A stretch of DNA of 64,000 nt. Source: Amycolatopsis rifamycinica (lineage in GTDB: Bacteria; Actinomycetota; Actinomycetes; Mycobacteriales; Pseudonocardiaceae). Location of the stretch: the NCBI RefSeq assembly GCF_000695625.1, contig NZ_JMQI01000043.1:1-64000 (forward strand), written 5' to 3'. Below are positions 42,424 through 50,911 of this stretch, one piece after another; the stretch's first letter is position 1; the number at the start of each line of letters is the position of its first letter. A program made the translations under genes and the position numbers. Under the pieces are notes generated by a model. That model was not told the DNA's origin and made no database searches. It saw only the letters and a program-made list of their open reading frames with translations.

Positions 42424-42991
42424 GACTGCTTCGTTGCTGCGCCCCGCCGCGGCCGAGTTCCTCCGGATCGCCGTCGCGGTCCGTGACCTGACCGCTCCGA
42501 CGCCGTGCGCGGAGTACGACGTCCGCGGGCTGCTGAACCACCTCTTGTACTGGGGCCCGTGGCTGATCGCCGCGGGACGGCGCGAGGACCCGCCGGCGCC
42601 GGCCGACGGTGAGGCGGAGGCGGGGCTGGTGGCCGAAGGCTGGCGTGCGGACCTGGAGAAGCAGACGGAGACGCTGGTGGAGGTGTTCGGGACGCCGTCG
42701 GCGTGGACGGGCGTGACCGCGCTGGGCGCGGCCCCGATGCCGGCCGCCGTGGTGGGGGCGATGGTCCTGGGCGAGTTCGTCCTGCACGGCTGGGACCTGG
42801 CCCGGGCGAGCGGCCAGTCGTGCGCCTACGCGCCCGAAGCGGCGACGGCGGTGTACGAGTCCGCGGTGGCGATGGGCGACCAGGCGCGGGCGATGGGGGT
42901 GTACGGGCCGGCGGTGGCGGTGGCTGCCGGCGCGTCGCCGCTGGATCGGGCGCTGGGCGCCACCGGGCGGGACCCGGCCTGGATGCCCTGA
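42422..42991 (+). CDS. TIGR03086-type / maleylpyruvate isomerase-like DinB fold protein
   Basis: The 189-residue product is a four-helix protein of the mycothiol-dependent maleylpyruvate isomerase N-terminal/TIGR03086 group: an N-terminal RIAVAVRDLTAPTPCAEYDVRGLLNHLL (His for metal binding in LLNHLL) and LGEFVLHGWDLARASG (second His). These are predicted metal-binding, thiol-dependent enzymes of unknown reaction. It starts at ATG 42422, overlapping the start codon of the divergent AraC gene. Confidence 0.82.
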   Translation: MTASLLRPAAAEFLRIAVAVRDLTAPTPCAEYDVRGLLNHLLYWGPWLIAAGRREDPPAPADGEAEAGLVAEGWRADLEKQTETLVEVFGTPSAWTGVTALGAAPMPAAVVGAMVLGEFVLHGWDLARASGQSCAYAPEAATAVYESAVAMGDQARAMGVYGPAVAVAAGASPLDRALGATGRDPAWMP

Positions 42992-43000
42992 CCGTTGCGC

Positions 43001-43050
43001 CCCAGGGTGGCCTTCGGCGCGTTCAACGCGACCAAGGCCACATAGGGCGC
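43001..43050. repeat. palindromic repeat unit and probable terminator
   Basis: GTGGCCTT (43007-43014) pairs with AAGGCCAC (43034-43041), enclosing CGCGTT-C-AACGCG (43018-43030). This nested palindrome belongs to the same family as the tandem units at 33.2-33.5 kb. It sits between two convergent genes and can end both transcripts. Confidence 0.65.
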
Positions 43051-43055
43051 TTGAG

Positions 43056-43880
43056 TCAGCGCGGGCAGGTGCGGGGGCAGCCGTCGCACTCGTCGGCCGA
43101 CGGCAGCAGGTACGAGAAGCAGCAGCTCTCCCGCCGCCGCGTCCACTCCCGGTGCCCCTCCGGCCCCTCCGCCAGGCGCAACGTCGACGCCGACGTCAGG
43201 GGCGGGTACCGCTCGTCCAGCACGAGGGCCGCGTCCGCCACGCCCGCGCCCTCGGCCTCCGGTGTCCCGCCCTGCCGGCCCGCCCACCACAGCGAGTTCT
43301 CCAGCGCGTCCGTCGCCGCCGCCCACAGGGTCCGGCGGCCCAGCCTGCTCAACGGCTCGTACGCCCGCACGAACTGGGCCGCGTGAGCCAGGTAACGCGC
43401 CCGCAGGACCGCCGCCAGCGCGCGCTCGTCGCGGACCACCGTGGCCTCCGGGCGGGCCGACCCCGGGTCGGTCGGGAGGCAGTGGAACGCGTCACCCAAT
43501 ACGGCCATGCCGTCCGGGTGCGGGCGGTCGTCGGCCAGGCGGAACGCCAGCTCCGACGGCTTCAGCGACGGCACCCGGCGCTCGTGGTGCCACAGCAGCG
43601 CGCCGACGTACGCCGGGACGTGCAGGTACCACGTCATCACCCAGCTGGCCGTCGTGCGGGCCGGGGTCGCGTCGTGCTCGCGCAGCAGCCAGTCGCCGAG
43701 GAGGCCGCGCCACTCGTCGAAGTACCCGGGCGTCTCCAGTAGCTCCGAACAGCGGATCCAGCCCGCCGGGACGTCACGGCGCAGCTCGCTGCGGTCCTGA
43801 CGGCCGGAGACCCGCCGCAACGACGACGCGAGGCCGTCGCCGACCTCGCGTGCGTCGCGGAAGGACCGCTGCTGGCTCAA
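43056..43880 (-). CDS. FhuF-like ferric siderophore reductase, (2Fe-2S)-binding
   Basis: The 274-residue product carries the FhuF C-terminal iron-sulfur motif: RRESCCFSYLLP, then DECDGCPRTCP, giving the Cys-Cys-x10-Cys-x2-Cys pattern. FhuF-type proteins reduce ferric siderophores in the cytoplasm to release iron. A DtxR/IdeR-type iron box lies 30 bases upstream, which supports induction under iron limitation. The start is a TTG at 43880 preceded by GAGGAGGG. No siderophore genes are adjacent. Confidence 0.85.
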   Translation of the reverse strand: MSQQRSFRDAREVGDGLASSLRRVSGRQDRSELRRDVPAGWIRCSELLETPGYFDEWRGLLGDWLLREHDATPARTTASWVMTWYLHVPAYVGALLWHHERRVPSLKPSELAFRLADDRPHPDGMAVLGDAFHCLPTDPGSARPEATVVRDERALAAVLRARYLAHAAQFVRAYEPLSRLGRRTLWAAATDALENSLWWAGRQGGTPEAEGAGVADAALVLDERYPPLTSASTLRLAEGPEGHREWTRRRESCCFSYLLPSADECDGCPRTCPR

Positions 43881-43910
43881 ACGCGGCCCTCCTCGAAGCG
43901 CCGGTACGGA

Positions 43911-43930
43911 TTAGGCGTGCCTAACCTTAC
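43911..43930 (-). promoter_or_regulatory. iron box (DtxR/IdeR/DmdR-type operator)
   Basis: The minus strand reads AGGTTAGGCACGCCTAATC, including the perfect dyad TTAGGC-(G/C)-(T/A)-GCCTAA (43911-43924). It matches the TTAGGTTAGGCTxxCCTAA consensus of actinobacterial iron repressors and lies just upstream of the FhuF-like gene. Confidence 0.75.
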
Positions 43931-43980
43931 AGGGCTCGGGAGGCTGCGCCAATCGGGTGGGGCACTCTCAGCTTGCGGAC

Positions 43981-43999
43981 TGTTCGCGGTGAGCGGACA
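43981..43999 (+). promoter_or_regulatory. probable ClgR-binding site upstream of clpC
   Basis: TGTTCGC-GGTGA-GCGGACA is a near-perfect dyad and fits the ClgR pattern GTTCGC-N5-GCG known upstream of clp genes in Streptomyces and mycobacteria. It lies about 245 bases before clpC. A TTGACG at 44043-44048 may be the -35 of the promoter. The rest of the 43881-44242 gap shows no gene. Confidence 0.65.
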
Positions 44000-44242
44000 C
44001 CGCGCGGATGGCGGAATCCGAACGGCGGTCCGCACGTTGTGCTTGACGTAAAGGTGCAGGGCAACCTGATGATGGAAGTACCCGGGAGATGCCACGTCCG
44101 GGTGCGGAAGAGACCGCCGAGAGCCGTAGTGCTACGCCAGCGCGACGAGTTGGCTACTAGAGTGGTCTCACGGTGCTGAATCCATCGTGGTGAAAGCACG
44201 CGATGGAAACGGGCCGCCGGCGCAGCAGTCGAGGGAGTGCAT

Positions 44243-46801
44243 ATGTTCGAGAGGTTCACCGACCGCGCGAGGCGGGTGGTCGTCCTGGCTCAAGAAGAGG
44301 CCAGGATGCTCAACCACAACTACATCGGCACCGAGCACATCCTCCTGGGTCTGATCCACGAGGGTGAGGGTGTCGCCGCCAAGGCGCTGGAGTCGCTGGG
44401 CATCGCCCTGGAGGGCGTGCGCCAGCAGGTCGAAGAGATCATCGGCCAGGGCCAGCAGGCGCCGAGCGGGCACATCCCGTTCACGCCGCGCGCCAAGAAG
44501 GTGCTGGAGCTGTCGCTGCGCGAAGCGCTGCAGCTCGGCCACAACTACATCGGCACCGAGCACATCCTGCTCGGCCTGATCCGCGAGGGCGAGGGCGTCG
44601 CCGCGCAGGTCCTGGTCAAGCTGGGAGCGGACCTCAACCGGGTCCGCCAGCAGGTGCTGCAGCTGCTCTCGGGCTACCAGGGCGGCAAGGAGTCCACCGA
44701 AACCGGTTCCGGCCGCGGTGAGGGCACCCCGTCGTCGTCGCTGGTCCTGGACCAGTTCGGCCGCAACATGACCGTGCTCGCCCGCGAGGGCAAGCTCGAC
44801 CCGGTCATCGGGCGCGGCAAGGAGATCGAGCGGGTCATGCAGGTGCTGTCCCGCCGGACCAAGAACAACCCGGTGCTCATCGGCGAGCCGGGCGTCGGCA
44901 AGACCGCCGTCGTCGAGGGCCTCGCGCAGAGCATCGTCAAGGGCGAGGTGCCCGAGACGCTCAAGGACAAGCAGCTCTACACGCTCGACCTGGGCTCCTT
45001 GGTCGCCGGCTCCCGCTACCGCGGTGACTTCGAAGAGCGCCTGAAGAAGGTGCTCAAGGAGATCAAGACCCGCGGCGACATCATCCTGTTCATCGACGAG
45101 CTGCACACGCTGGTCGGGGCGGGTGCCGCCGAGGGCGCGATCGACGCGGCTTCGATCCTGAAGCCGATGCTCGCCCGCGGTGAGCTGCAGACGATCGGCG
45201 CGACCACCCTCGAGGAGTACCGCAAGTACATCGAGAAGGACGCCGCCCTCGAGCGCCGGTTCCAGCCGATCCAGGTCGGCGAGCCGTCGCTGGAGCACAC
45301 GATCGAGATCCTCAAGGGCCTGCGCGACCGGTACGAGGCGCACCACCGCGTCTCGATCACCGACTCGGCGCTGGTCGCCGCCGCGACCCTGGCGGACCGG
45401 TACATCAACGACCGGTTCCTCCCGGACAAGGCGATCGACCTGATCGACGAGGCCGGCGCCCGGATGCGCATCCGCCGGATGACCGCGCCGCCGGACCTGC
45501 GCGAGTTCGACGAGAAGATCGCGAACGTCCGCCGCGACAAGGAGTCCGCGATCGACGCGCAGGACTTCGAGCGGGCCGCCCGCCTGCGGGACGAGGAGAA
45601 GACCCTCCTCGGCCAGAAGGGCGAGCGGGAGAAGCAGTGGAAGGACGGCGACCTCGACGTCGTCGCCGAGGTCGACGACGAGCAGATCGCGGAGGTGCTG
45701 GCCAACTGGACCGGCATCCCGGTGTTCAAGCTGACCGAGGAGGAGACCACCCGGCTGCTGCGCATGGAGGAAGAGCTCCACAAGCGCATCATCGGCCAGG
45801 AGGACGCGGTCAAGGCCGTCTCGCAGGCGATCCGCCGTACGCGTGCCGGTCTGAAGGACCCGAAGCGCCCGTCGGGCTCGTTCATCTTCGCCGGCCCGTC
45901 CGGTGTCGGTAAGACCGAGCTGTCCAAGGCGCTGGCCTCGTTCCTGTTCGGCGAGGATGACGCGCTCATCCAGATCGACATGGGTGAGTTCCACGACCGC
46001 TACACCGCTTCGCGGCTCTTCGGTGCCCCTCCGGGCTACGTGGGCTACGAAGAGGGCGGCCAGCTGACGGAGAAGGTGCGTCGCAAGCCGTTCTCGGTGG
46101 TCCTGTTCGACGAGATCGAGAAGGCGCACCAGGAGATCTACAACACGCTCCTGCAGGTGCTGGAGGACGGCCGCCTGACCGACGGTCAGGGCCGCACGGT
46201 CGACTTCAAGAACACGGTCCTCATCTTCACGTCCAACCTGGGCACGTCGGACATCTCGAAGTCCGTCTCGCTCGGGTTCGCCGGGTCCAACGACACCGGC
46301 ACCCGGTACGAGAAGATGAAGCAGAAGGTCAACGAGGAAATGAAGAAGCATTTCCGCCCGGAGTTCCTGAACCGGATCGATGACATCATCGTGTTCCACC
46401 AGCTGACGCAGGAACAGATCATCATGATGGTCGACCTGATGATCGGCCGCGTGGAGACGCAGCTCCGCGCGAAGGACATGGAGCTGGAGCTGACGGCCAA
46501 GGCGAAGTCGCTGCTGGCCAAGCGCGGTTTCGACCCGGTGCTGGGTGCGCGGCCGCTGCGCCGCACGATCCAGCGCGAGATCGAGGACCAGCTGTCGGAG
46601 AAGATCCTCTTCGGCGAGGTCGAGCCCGGCCAGATCATCCTGGTCGACGTCGAGGGCTGGAGCGGCAACCCGGAGGACAAGGACGACCAGGCGAAGTTCA
46701 CCTTCCGCGGTGAGCGCCGTCCGTCGTCCATCCCGGACGCCCCGCCGGTCAGCATCGGCGCCGGCCACGAGGAGCAGGGCGGCGAAGCCGAAGGCGAGTG
46801 A
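44243..46801 (+). CDS. clpC: ATP-dependent Clp protease ATP-binding subunit ClpC
   Basis: ClpC unfolds substrates and feeds them to ClpP; it is the main essential Clp unfoldase in actinobacteria. The 852-residue product has the duplicated N-domain (two copies of [14 protein letters not shown]), AAA domain 1 with Walker A GEPGVGKT, a UVR-containing middle domain ([16 protein letters not shown]), AAA domain 2 with Walker A GPSGVGKT, and the ClpP-binding region before an acidic tail. ATG 44243 is preferred because GAGGGAG is then well placed; the GTG at 44237 falls inside that site. Confidence 0.96.
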   Translation: MFERFTDRARRVVVLAQEEARMLNHNYIGTEHILLGLIHEGEGVAAKALESLGIALEGVRQQVEEIIGQGQQAPSGHIPFTPRAKKVLELSLREALQLGHNYIGTEHILLGLIREGEGVAAQVLVKLGADLNRVRQQVLQLLSGYQGGKESTETGSGRGEGTPSSSLVLDQFGRNMTVLAREGKLDPVIGRGKEIERVMQVLSRRTKNNPVLIGEPGVGKTAVVEGLAQSIVKGEVPETLKDKQLYTLDLGSLVAGSRYRGDFEERLKKVLKEIKTRGDIILFIDELHTLVGAGAAEGAIDAASILKPMLARGELQTIGATTLEEYRKYIEKDAALERRFQPIQVGEPSLEHTIEILKGLRDRYEAHHRVSITDSALVAAATLADRYINDRFLPDKAIDLIDEAGARMRIRRMTAPPDLREFDEKIANVRRDKESAIDAQDFERAARLRDEEKTLLGQKGEREKQWKDGDLDVVAEVDDEQIAEVLANWTGIPVFKLTEEETTRLLRMEEELHKRIIGQEDAVKAVSQAIRRTRAGLKDPKRPSGSFIFAGPSGVGKTELSKALASFLFGEDDALIQIDMGEFHDRYTASRLFGAPPGYVGYEEGGQLTEKVRRKPFSVVLFDEIEKAHQEIYNTLLQVLEDGRLTDGQGRTVDFKNTVLIFTSNLGTSDISKSVSLGFAGSNDTGTRYEKMKQKVNEEMKKHFRPEFLNRIDDIIVFHQLTQEQIIMMVDLMIGRVETQLRAKDMELELTAKAKSLLAKRGFDPVLGARPLRRTIQREIEDQLSEKILFGEVEPGQIILVDVEGWSGNPEDKDDQAKFTFRGERRPSSIPDAPPVSIGAGHEEQGGEAEGE

Positions 46802-46821
46802 TCGTCGCGTAGTACGCCAGG

Positions 46822-46850
46822 AGGGCGGTTCCCCGAGCGGGAGCCGCCCT
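46822..46850 (+). terminator. terminator hairpin after clpC
   Basis: AGGGCGGTTCCC and GGGAGCCGCCCT pair with one G-T wobble around a CGAGC loop, 20 bases after the clpC stop. Confidence 0.75.
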
Positions 46851-46883
46851 TCGGCGTTTGCGGCTGGCGCACTCCGGCTATAG

Positions 46884-47012
46884 GGAGCCTTCGATCCGGT
46901 GCGCTGTGCGTTGCTTCTGGTGGCCGGGCACTGGAAGGGCTGGTACGAACTCAACATCCCCGTCGCGGAGCAGCGGTTCCGGGACCACCTGCGAGCCGGA
47001 GAGGAGGGCTGA
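46884..47012 (+). pseudogene. C-terminal remnant of a HigB/RelE-type toxin
   Basis: After an in-frame TAG, this short frame encodes AFDPVRCALLLVAGHWKGWY, then ELNIPVAEQRFRDHL. That is the conserved C-terminal half of HigB-like (Gp49 family) mRNA-cleaving toxins, where FDP...ALLLVAGDK(S/T)G-W..WY...IP.A is typical. The N-terminal half is missing, and about four residues are deleted between VAG and W. The toxin should be dead. Its TGA is 3 bases before the antitoxin start, the usual higB-higA order. Confidence 0.75.
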
Positions 47013-47015
47013 GCG

Positions 47016-47378
47016 ATGAGCCGGTCGTGGAAGGAAGTCAAAGCCGAGAAGCTCGCCATCGACCGTGCGGCCGGTCGCGACGTCGATGCCGCGCGCACCG
47101 CGGCGCGGGAGGCGACCGAGGCTTATGTCCTCGGGTTCCGCCTGGCCCAGCTCCGGGAGGACGCCGGTGTCAGCCAGACCGAGCTGGCCCGGCGGATGGG
47201 GGTCAGCCAGCCGCGGATCAGCCAGCTCGAACAGGGTGACCCGGGACAGATGGCGCTGGACACCCTTCGCCGCTACATCACGGCCCTCGGTGGCCGGATG
47301 CGAGTGGTGGCCGACTTCGAGGACCATGACGTCACCGTTTCGGCCGCTCAGCCAGGTCACACCGACGCCCGCGCCTGA
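47016..47378 (+). CDS. XRE family antitoxin, HigA-like (orphan)
   Basis: The 120-residue product has a helix-turn-helix of the XRE type (LAQLREDAGVSQTELARRMG, then VSQPRISQLEQGD) and a C-terminal strand (GRMRVVADF) as in antitoxins of HigBA modules. It should bind its own promoter and neutralise HigB. Since the toxin gene upstream is truncated, it is now an orphan that may persist as a regulator. The ATG at 47016 has GAGGAGGG just upstream. Confidence 0.85.
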   Translation: MSRSWKEVKAEKLAIDRAAGRDVDAARTAAREATEAYVLGFRLAQLREDAGVSQTELARRMGVSQPRISQLEQGDPGQMALDTLRRYITALGGRMRVVADFEDHDVTVSAAQPGHTDARA

Positions 47379-47434
47379 GCGGAGCGGCACCTCCCGTCCG
47401 TGAGACGATGCCCGCGGGCTTGGGAGGGACCGCT

Positions 47435-49129
47435 TTGGACGTGCTGTCGATCGACTTCGGGACTTCGAGCACGGTCGGCGTCCTCTCCGCCTTCGGGCGT
47501 GGGCCGCGGGCCATCGAGGTTGACGGCTCGGTCACCATGTCCTCCGCCGTCTACGTCAACGATGACGGGCTGCTCGTCGTGGGGCAGGATGCCGAACGGC
47601 GGGCGCGGCTGGATCCCAGCCGGTTCGAACCGAATCCCAAACGGCGGATCGACGAAGGCCGGCTGAAGCTGGGTGAGACCGAGGTCGACGTCGCCGACGC
47701 CTTCGCCGCCGTTCTGCGGCGGATGGGCGAAGAGGCCGAACGGCAGCTCGGCCGTCCGCCCGCGCAGACCCGGATTTCGCACCCCGCCGGGTGGGGCGCC
47801 GACCGGCAGGAAGTGCTCAGGACCGCCGCCGCGAAGGCACGGTTCGCCGATGTGCGGCTGGTTCCCGAGCCGGTGGCCGCCGCCGCGCACTACGCCAGTC
47901 TCGGGCGCCGGGGCGGTGGGCCCATCGGGGTCTACGACCTCGGGGCCGGCACCTTCGACTGCGCCGTCGTCGGGGTCACCCGGCAGGGCTTCACCGTGCT
48001 CGCCGAGGACGGCCTGCCCGATCTCGGCAGCCTTGACATCGACCAGGCCCTGCTCGTCCACATCGGACGCGAGGTGTCGCACGCCGATCCGGCGCAGTGG
48101 CAACGCCTCCTGCGGCCGCAGACCACCGCCGACCGCCGGACGCGCCGGGCGTTGCTGCAGGATGTCCGCGACGCCAAGGAAAGCCTCTCCCGGCACGCGC
48201 AGACCCACGTGCCGATGGCCGAGCCGTTCGGCGACGTCCTCGTCAGCCGGGACGAGCTCGAAGCGCTCGTGCGGCCCAGCCTGCTGCGCAGCGCCGAGCT
48301 GCTCGCCGCCACGATCCGCCGCGCCGGGCTCACCCCCGCGCAGCTGTCCGGTGTCTACCTCGTCGGCGGGCCGAGCCGGATGCCGCTGCTGGCCACCCTG
48401 CTCGGACGCCAGCTCGGCGTCACGCCGACGACGCAGGACCAGCCCGAGACCGCTGTCGCGTTCGGGCTCCACCACGTCCCGCTCGGGACCACCACCGACC
48501 TCACCGTGCCCGCGTTCGCGCCCGTCCGCCCGCCGGTGACGCCGCCGCGGCCGCAGCCGTGGCAGCAGCAAGCCCCGCTGCCGCAGTACACGCCGCCACC
48601 ACCGGAACCGCGCCGGAAACCCAAGCCCTGGTTCCTCGCGCTCGCCGTGCTCTTGGTCGCCGCGGTCGTGGCCACCGTCGTCGTGTTCGTCATCCGCGAT
48701 CAGGCCGCGAAGGCCGCAGCGGACTGCACGCAGACGGCACAGCGCGACCGGGCGGGGTTCACCCCGTGCCTGCGCTCACTGGCCGGGTCCGTCCCGGACC
48801 GGGGCACCTGCAAGGAAAGCGACCACTTCGGCAGGCTGCTGGGTGCCCAGCTCGCGGTCGACTGCAGCCTCACGGGCGGCAGTGTCCGCTACTTCCAGGG
48901 CTTGACCACCCAGGAGATCGAGGTGAACACGAGGCTGACGCCCTCCGGACGCGGCACCTGGGACGGCGGCGGGCTGCACGGCGAGTACGTCGCGAGTGCC
49001 GACAAGAAGTCGTCGATCGTGCTCTTCGGTGTGGCCGAGCGCCGGGTGGCCGCGGTCTACCTCACCGAAGAGCCCCGCCGCACCGAGGACCTGATCGCCG
49101 GCTTCACCCGCGAGATCAAACCGGCCTGA
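47435..49129 (+). CDS. membrane-anchored Hsp70-like protein
   Basis: The 564-residue product has an Hsp70/actin-type ATPase domain (about 1-365: VLSIDFGTSSTVGVL phosphate 1, VYDLGAGTFDCAVV phosphate 2, VYLVGGPSRMPLL adenosine motif). The substrate-binding domain is absent. A Pro/Gln-rich linker, one TM (PWFLALAVLLVAAVVATVVV) and an extracytoplasmic domain with several cysteines follow. It resembles the Hsp70-like proteins that actinobacteria use as membrane-linked sensors or scaffolds; the function is unknown. I chose TTG 47435 since GGGAGGG lies 6 bases upstream; ATG 47408 overlaps no such site. The gene ends one base before the convergent ESX-type gene. Confidence 0.82.
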   Translation: MDVLSIDFGTSSTVGVLSAFGRGPRAIEVDGSVTMSSAVYVNDDGLLVVGQDAERRARLDPSRFEPNPKRRIDEGRLKLGETEVDVADAFAAVLRRMGEEAERQLGRPPAQTRISHPAGWGADRQEVLRTAAAKARFADVRLVPEPVAAAAHYASLGRRGGGPIGVYDLGAGTFDCAVVGVTRQGFTVLAEDGLPDLGSLDIDQALLVHIGREVSHADPAQWQRLLRPQTTADRRTRRALLQDVRDAKESLSRHAQTHVPMAEPFGDVLVSRDELEALVRPSLLRSAELLAATIRRAGLTPAQLSGVYLVGGPSRMPLLATLLGRQLGVTPTTQDQPETAVAFGLHHVPLGTTTDLTVPAFAPVRPPVTPPRPQPWQQQAPLPQYTPPPPEPRRKPKPWFLALAVLLVAAVVATVVVFVIRDQAAKAAADCTQTAQRDRAGFTPCLRSLAGSVPDRGTCKESDHFGRLLGAQLAVDCSLTGGSVRYFQGLTTQEIEVNTRLTPSGRGTWDGGGLHGEYVASADKKSSIVLFGVAERRVAAVYLTEEPRRTEDLIAGFTREIKPA

Positions 49130-49130
49130 T

Positions 49131-50454
49131 TCACCAGGCCTTGTCGAACCGCATGCCGCCGGCGTACCACTCGTCGTCCGGCACCGGCCCGGACGGCGGT
49201 GCCGAGGCGGCCGGAGCGTCCGAAGACCGGTCCTTGAGCACCTTGCCGTCCGGCTCCGCGACCCCGGCCGTGGCCGCCGGCGACGCCGGAGCGGCCGGCG
49301 GTGCCGGAGCGGCCGCCGGAACCGGGGCCGGTTCGAACCGCACCCGCCAGCGCAGGCGGTCCATCAGGTAGCCGCCGGTGCCCAGCGGCGCCAGCAGCTG
49401 CCCGGTCCGCTTCGCCGACTCGCGCGCCGCTGGACACCTGGCCGTCGGGGGCGATGTCGACGTTCGCCTCGCGGACGCTCTTCTCGGTCTGCCGCGACGT
49501 GCGGTCGGTCTCGAAGTTGCCCGGGTCGAAGCTCGAGCCCGGGCTGACGTCCGGCGCGTCGGGGATCTTCGGCAGGTCGACGGCTTCGTCGCCGATGCGG
49601 TTCGCCAGTGTCCGCGCCGCGTCGGCGGCGCCGTCGCGGATCTTGCCCGCGCTGTCGATGAAGCTCTGGTACAGGTCGAACCCGTTGTCGCCGGTGATCT
49701 CCGCCTGGTTCGCCACCACCGCGGTGATCGCGCCACCGGCGGCGTTCCCGGCGATGATCGCGCCGTTGGCCATGGTGAAGATCGTCGCGCCCGCCGCGGC
49801 GCCCGCGCCGGCGGTGGCGACGGTGAGCAGCCCGGTGACCGCGCCCGCGAACGTCGCCGCCAGCACCTTCGAGAACGCCGCTTCGCGCTTGCGTTCCTGG
49901 TTCTTCTGGTAGTCCTCCGCCGTCTTCCGGAACGTGGAGCCGAGGTTGTTCAGGTCCTGCCGGGCCGAGGCGATGGCCTCGCGCGCGGCGACGAGGTCGC
50001 TCTCCAGGATGGTGATCTTGGTTTCGACCTCGGTGAAGGTGTCCGCGAGCTCGTTCAGGTAGGCCTTGACGGCGTTCGCCGCGGAGCCGCGCCAGACGTC
50101 GAGGAACTGGCGGGCGTCGTCGAGCTTCGGGCCCGAGTCGCGCTGCAGCCCCTTCCAGACGGCGTCGTGCTTCATGATCAGGCTCTGCAGGCCCCCGGCC
50201 GAATCGTGGTCGATGTCGGCGTCGGAGAACTCGCGGTAGCGGGCGGCGACTTCGTGCTGCATCTGCTTGAAGCCGTCGTCGCCGGGGCCCATGCCGAAGA
50301 TCCAGTCGGTCAGCCGCAGGATCTCCAGCGCGTCGAGGGCGTCGTTCGCGCCCTCCTTCAGGTCCTCGGAGACACCTTCGAGCAGCTCGGCGCGGCGGTC
50401 GTCGCCACCGGACATCGGCTGGGCGTCGAGCCCGGTGTCGAAGTAGCCGTCCAC
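49131..50454 (-). CDS. ESX-type long WXG protein, frameshifted
   Basis: The first 340 codons from GTG 50454 give a long helical WXG-like domain (FLDVWRGSAANAVKAYLNEL, coiled coil to about 190) and a Gly/Ala-rich hydrophobic segment (about 195-255). Near 49419-49437 the protein-like reading moves to the +1 frame, continuing as RESAKRTGQLLAPLGTGGYL to DDEWYAGGMRFDKAW and a TGA at 49131. That stop sits one base from the end of the neighbouring gene. Without the shift the frame runs 73 bases into the Hsp70-like gene with an Arg/Gly-rich, unlikely sequence. A one-base insertion in the CGCGCGCCGC run, real or an assembly error, is the simplest explanation. The intact protein would be about 440 residues. 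The small YxxxD gene precedes it by one base. Confidence 0.72.
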
Positions 50455-50455
50455 G

Positions 50456-50785
50456 TCAGTTCCCCTCCAGGCCCGCGGCCGCCCGGTTGACGCGCTGCTT
50501 CGAGTCTTCGTCGGCCTTCTCGTACAGCTCCGCGACGCGCATCAGCGCGTGGCTCGTGTCGGCCGTGGTCTGGTGCAGCTGCGCGACGAGCTTCTGGATC
50601 TTCGCCAGGTGGTCGTTGTAGGCCGCGGCGACCGCGGGCATGCCCAGTGTGCGGCCGAAGGCGTTGTCCGCGGGCACCATGCCGCCGATACCGAGGAAGC
50701 CGTCGCCGTCGCCGAGGGTGAGCGGGACGTCGGTGCCACGCAGGCCGTTCGACGCCGCTTCCGCGGCGTCGGCCGCACCTTGCAA
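50456..50785 (-). CDS. small ESX-type secreted protein with YxxxD signal
   Basis: The 109-residue product is helical and ends its second helix with YEKAD (Tyr88-Asp92), the type VII secretion motif YxxxD. Size and pattern (about 35 residues, then AYNDHLAKIQKLVAQLHQTT and the second helix) fit EspC/WXG-like partners. It is immediately followed by the longer WXG-like gene, the usual substrate-pair order. The start is uncertain: TTG 50785 is the first plausible codon and has no strong ribosome binding site. Confidence 0.72.
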   Translation of the reverse strand: MQGAADAAEAASNGLRGTDVPLTLGDGDGFLGIGGMVPADNAFGRTLGMPAVAAAYNDHLAKIQKLVAQLHQTTADTSHALMRVAELYEKADEDSKQRVNRAAAGLEGN

Positions 50786-50911
50786 GGCCCGGGCCGAGTC
50801 CCATGGGACAGGCGGGTTTGCCGGCGGTGTGCCTCAGATCACGACGGGGTCGCCGTACCGCCGAACGGGGGAATCTCGTCCGTGCCGGGTGTGCTCGCCG
50901 CTCCTCCCTGC

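Noticed and set aside
43973-44179. A 68-codon open frame upstream of clpC.
   Set aside because: It starts inside the region of the ClgR box and has no ribosome binding site or known family. It is more likely leader DNA.
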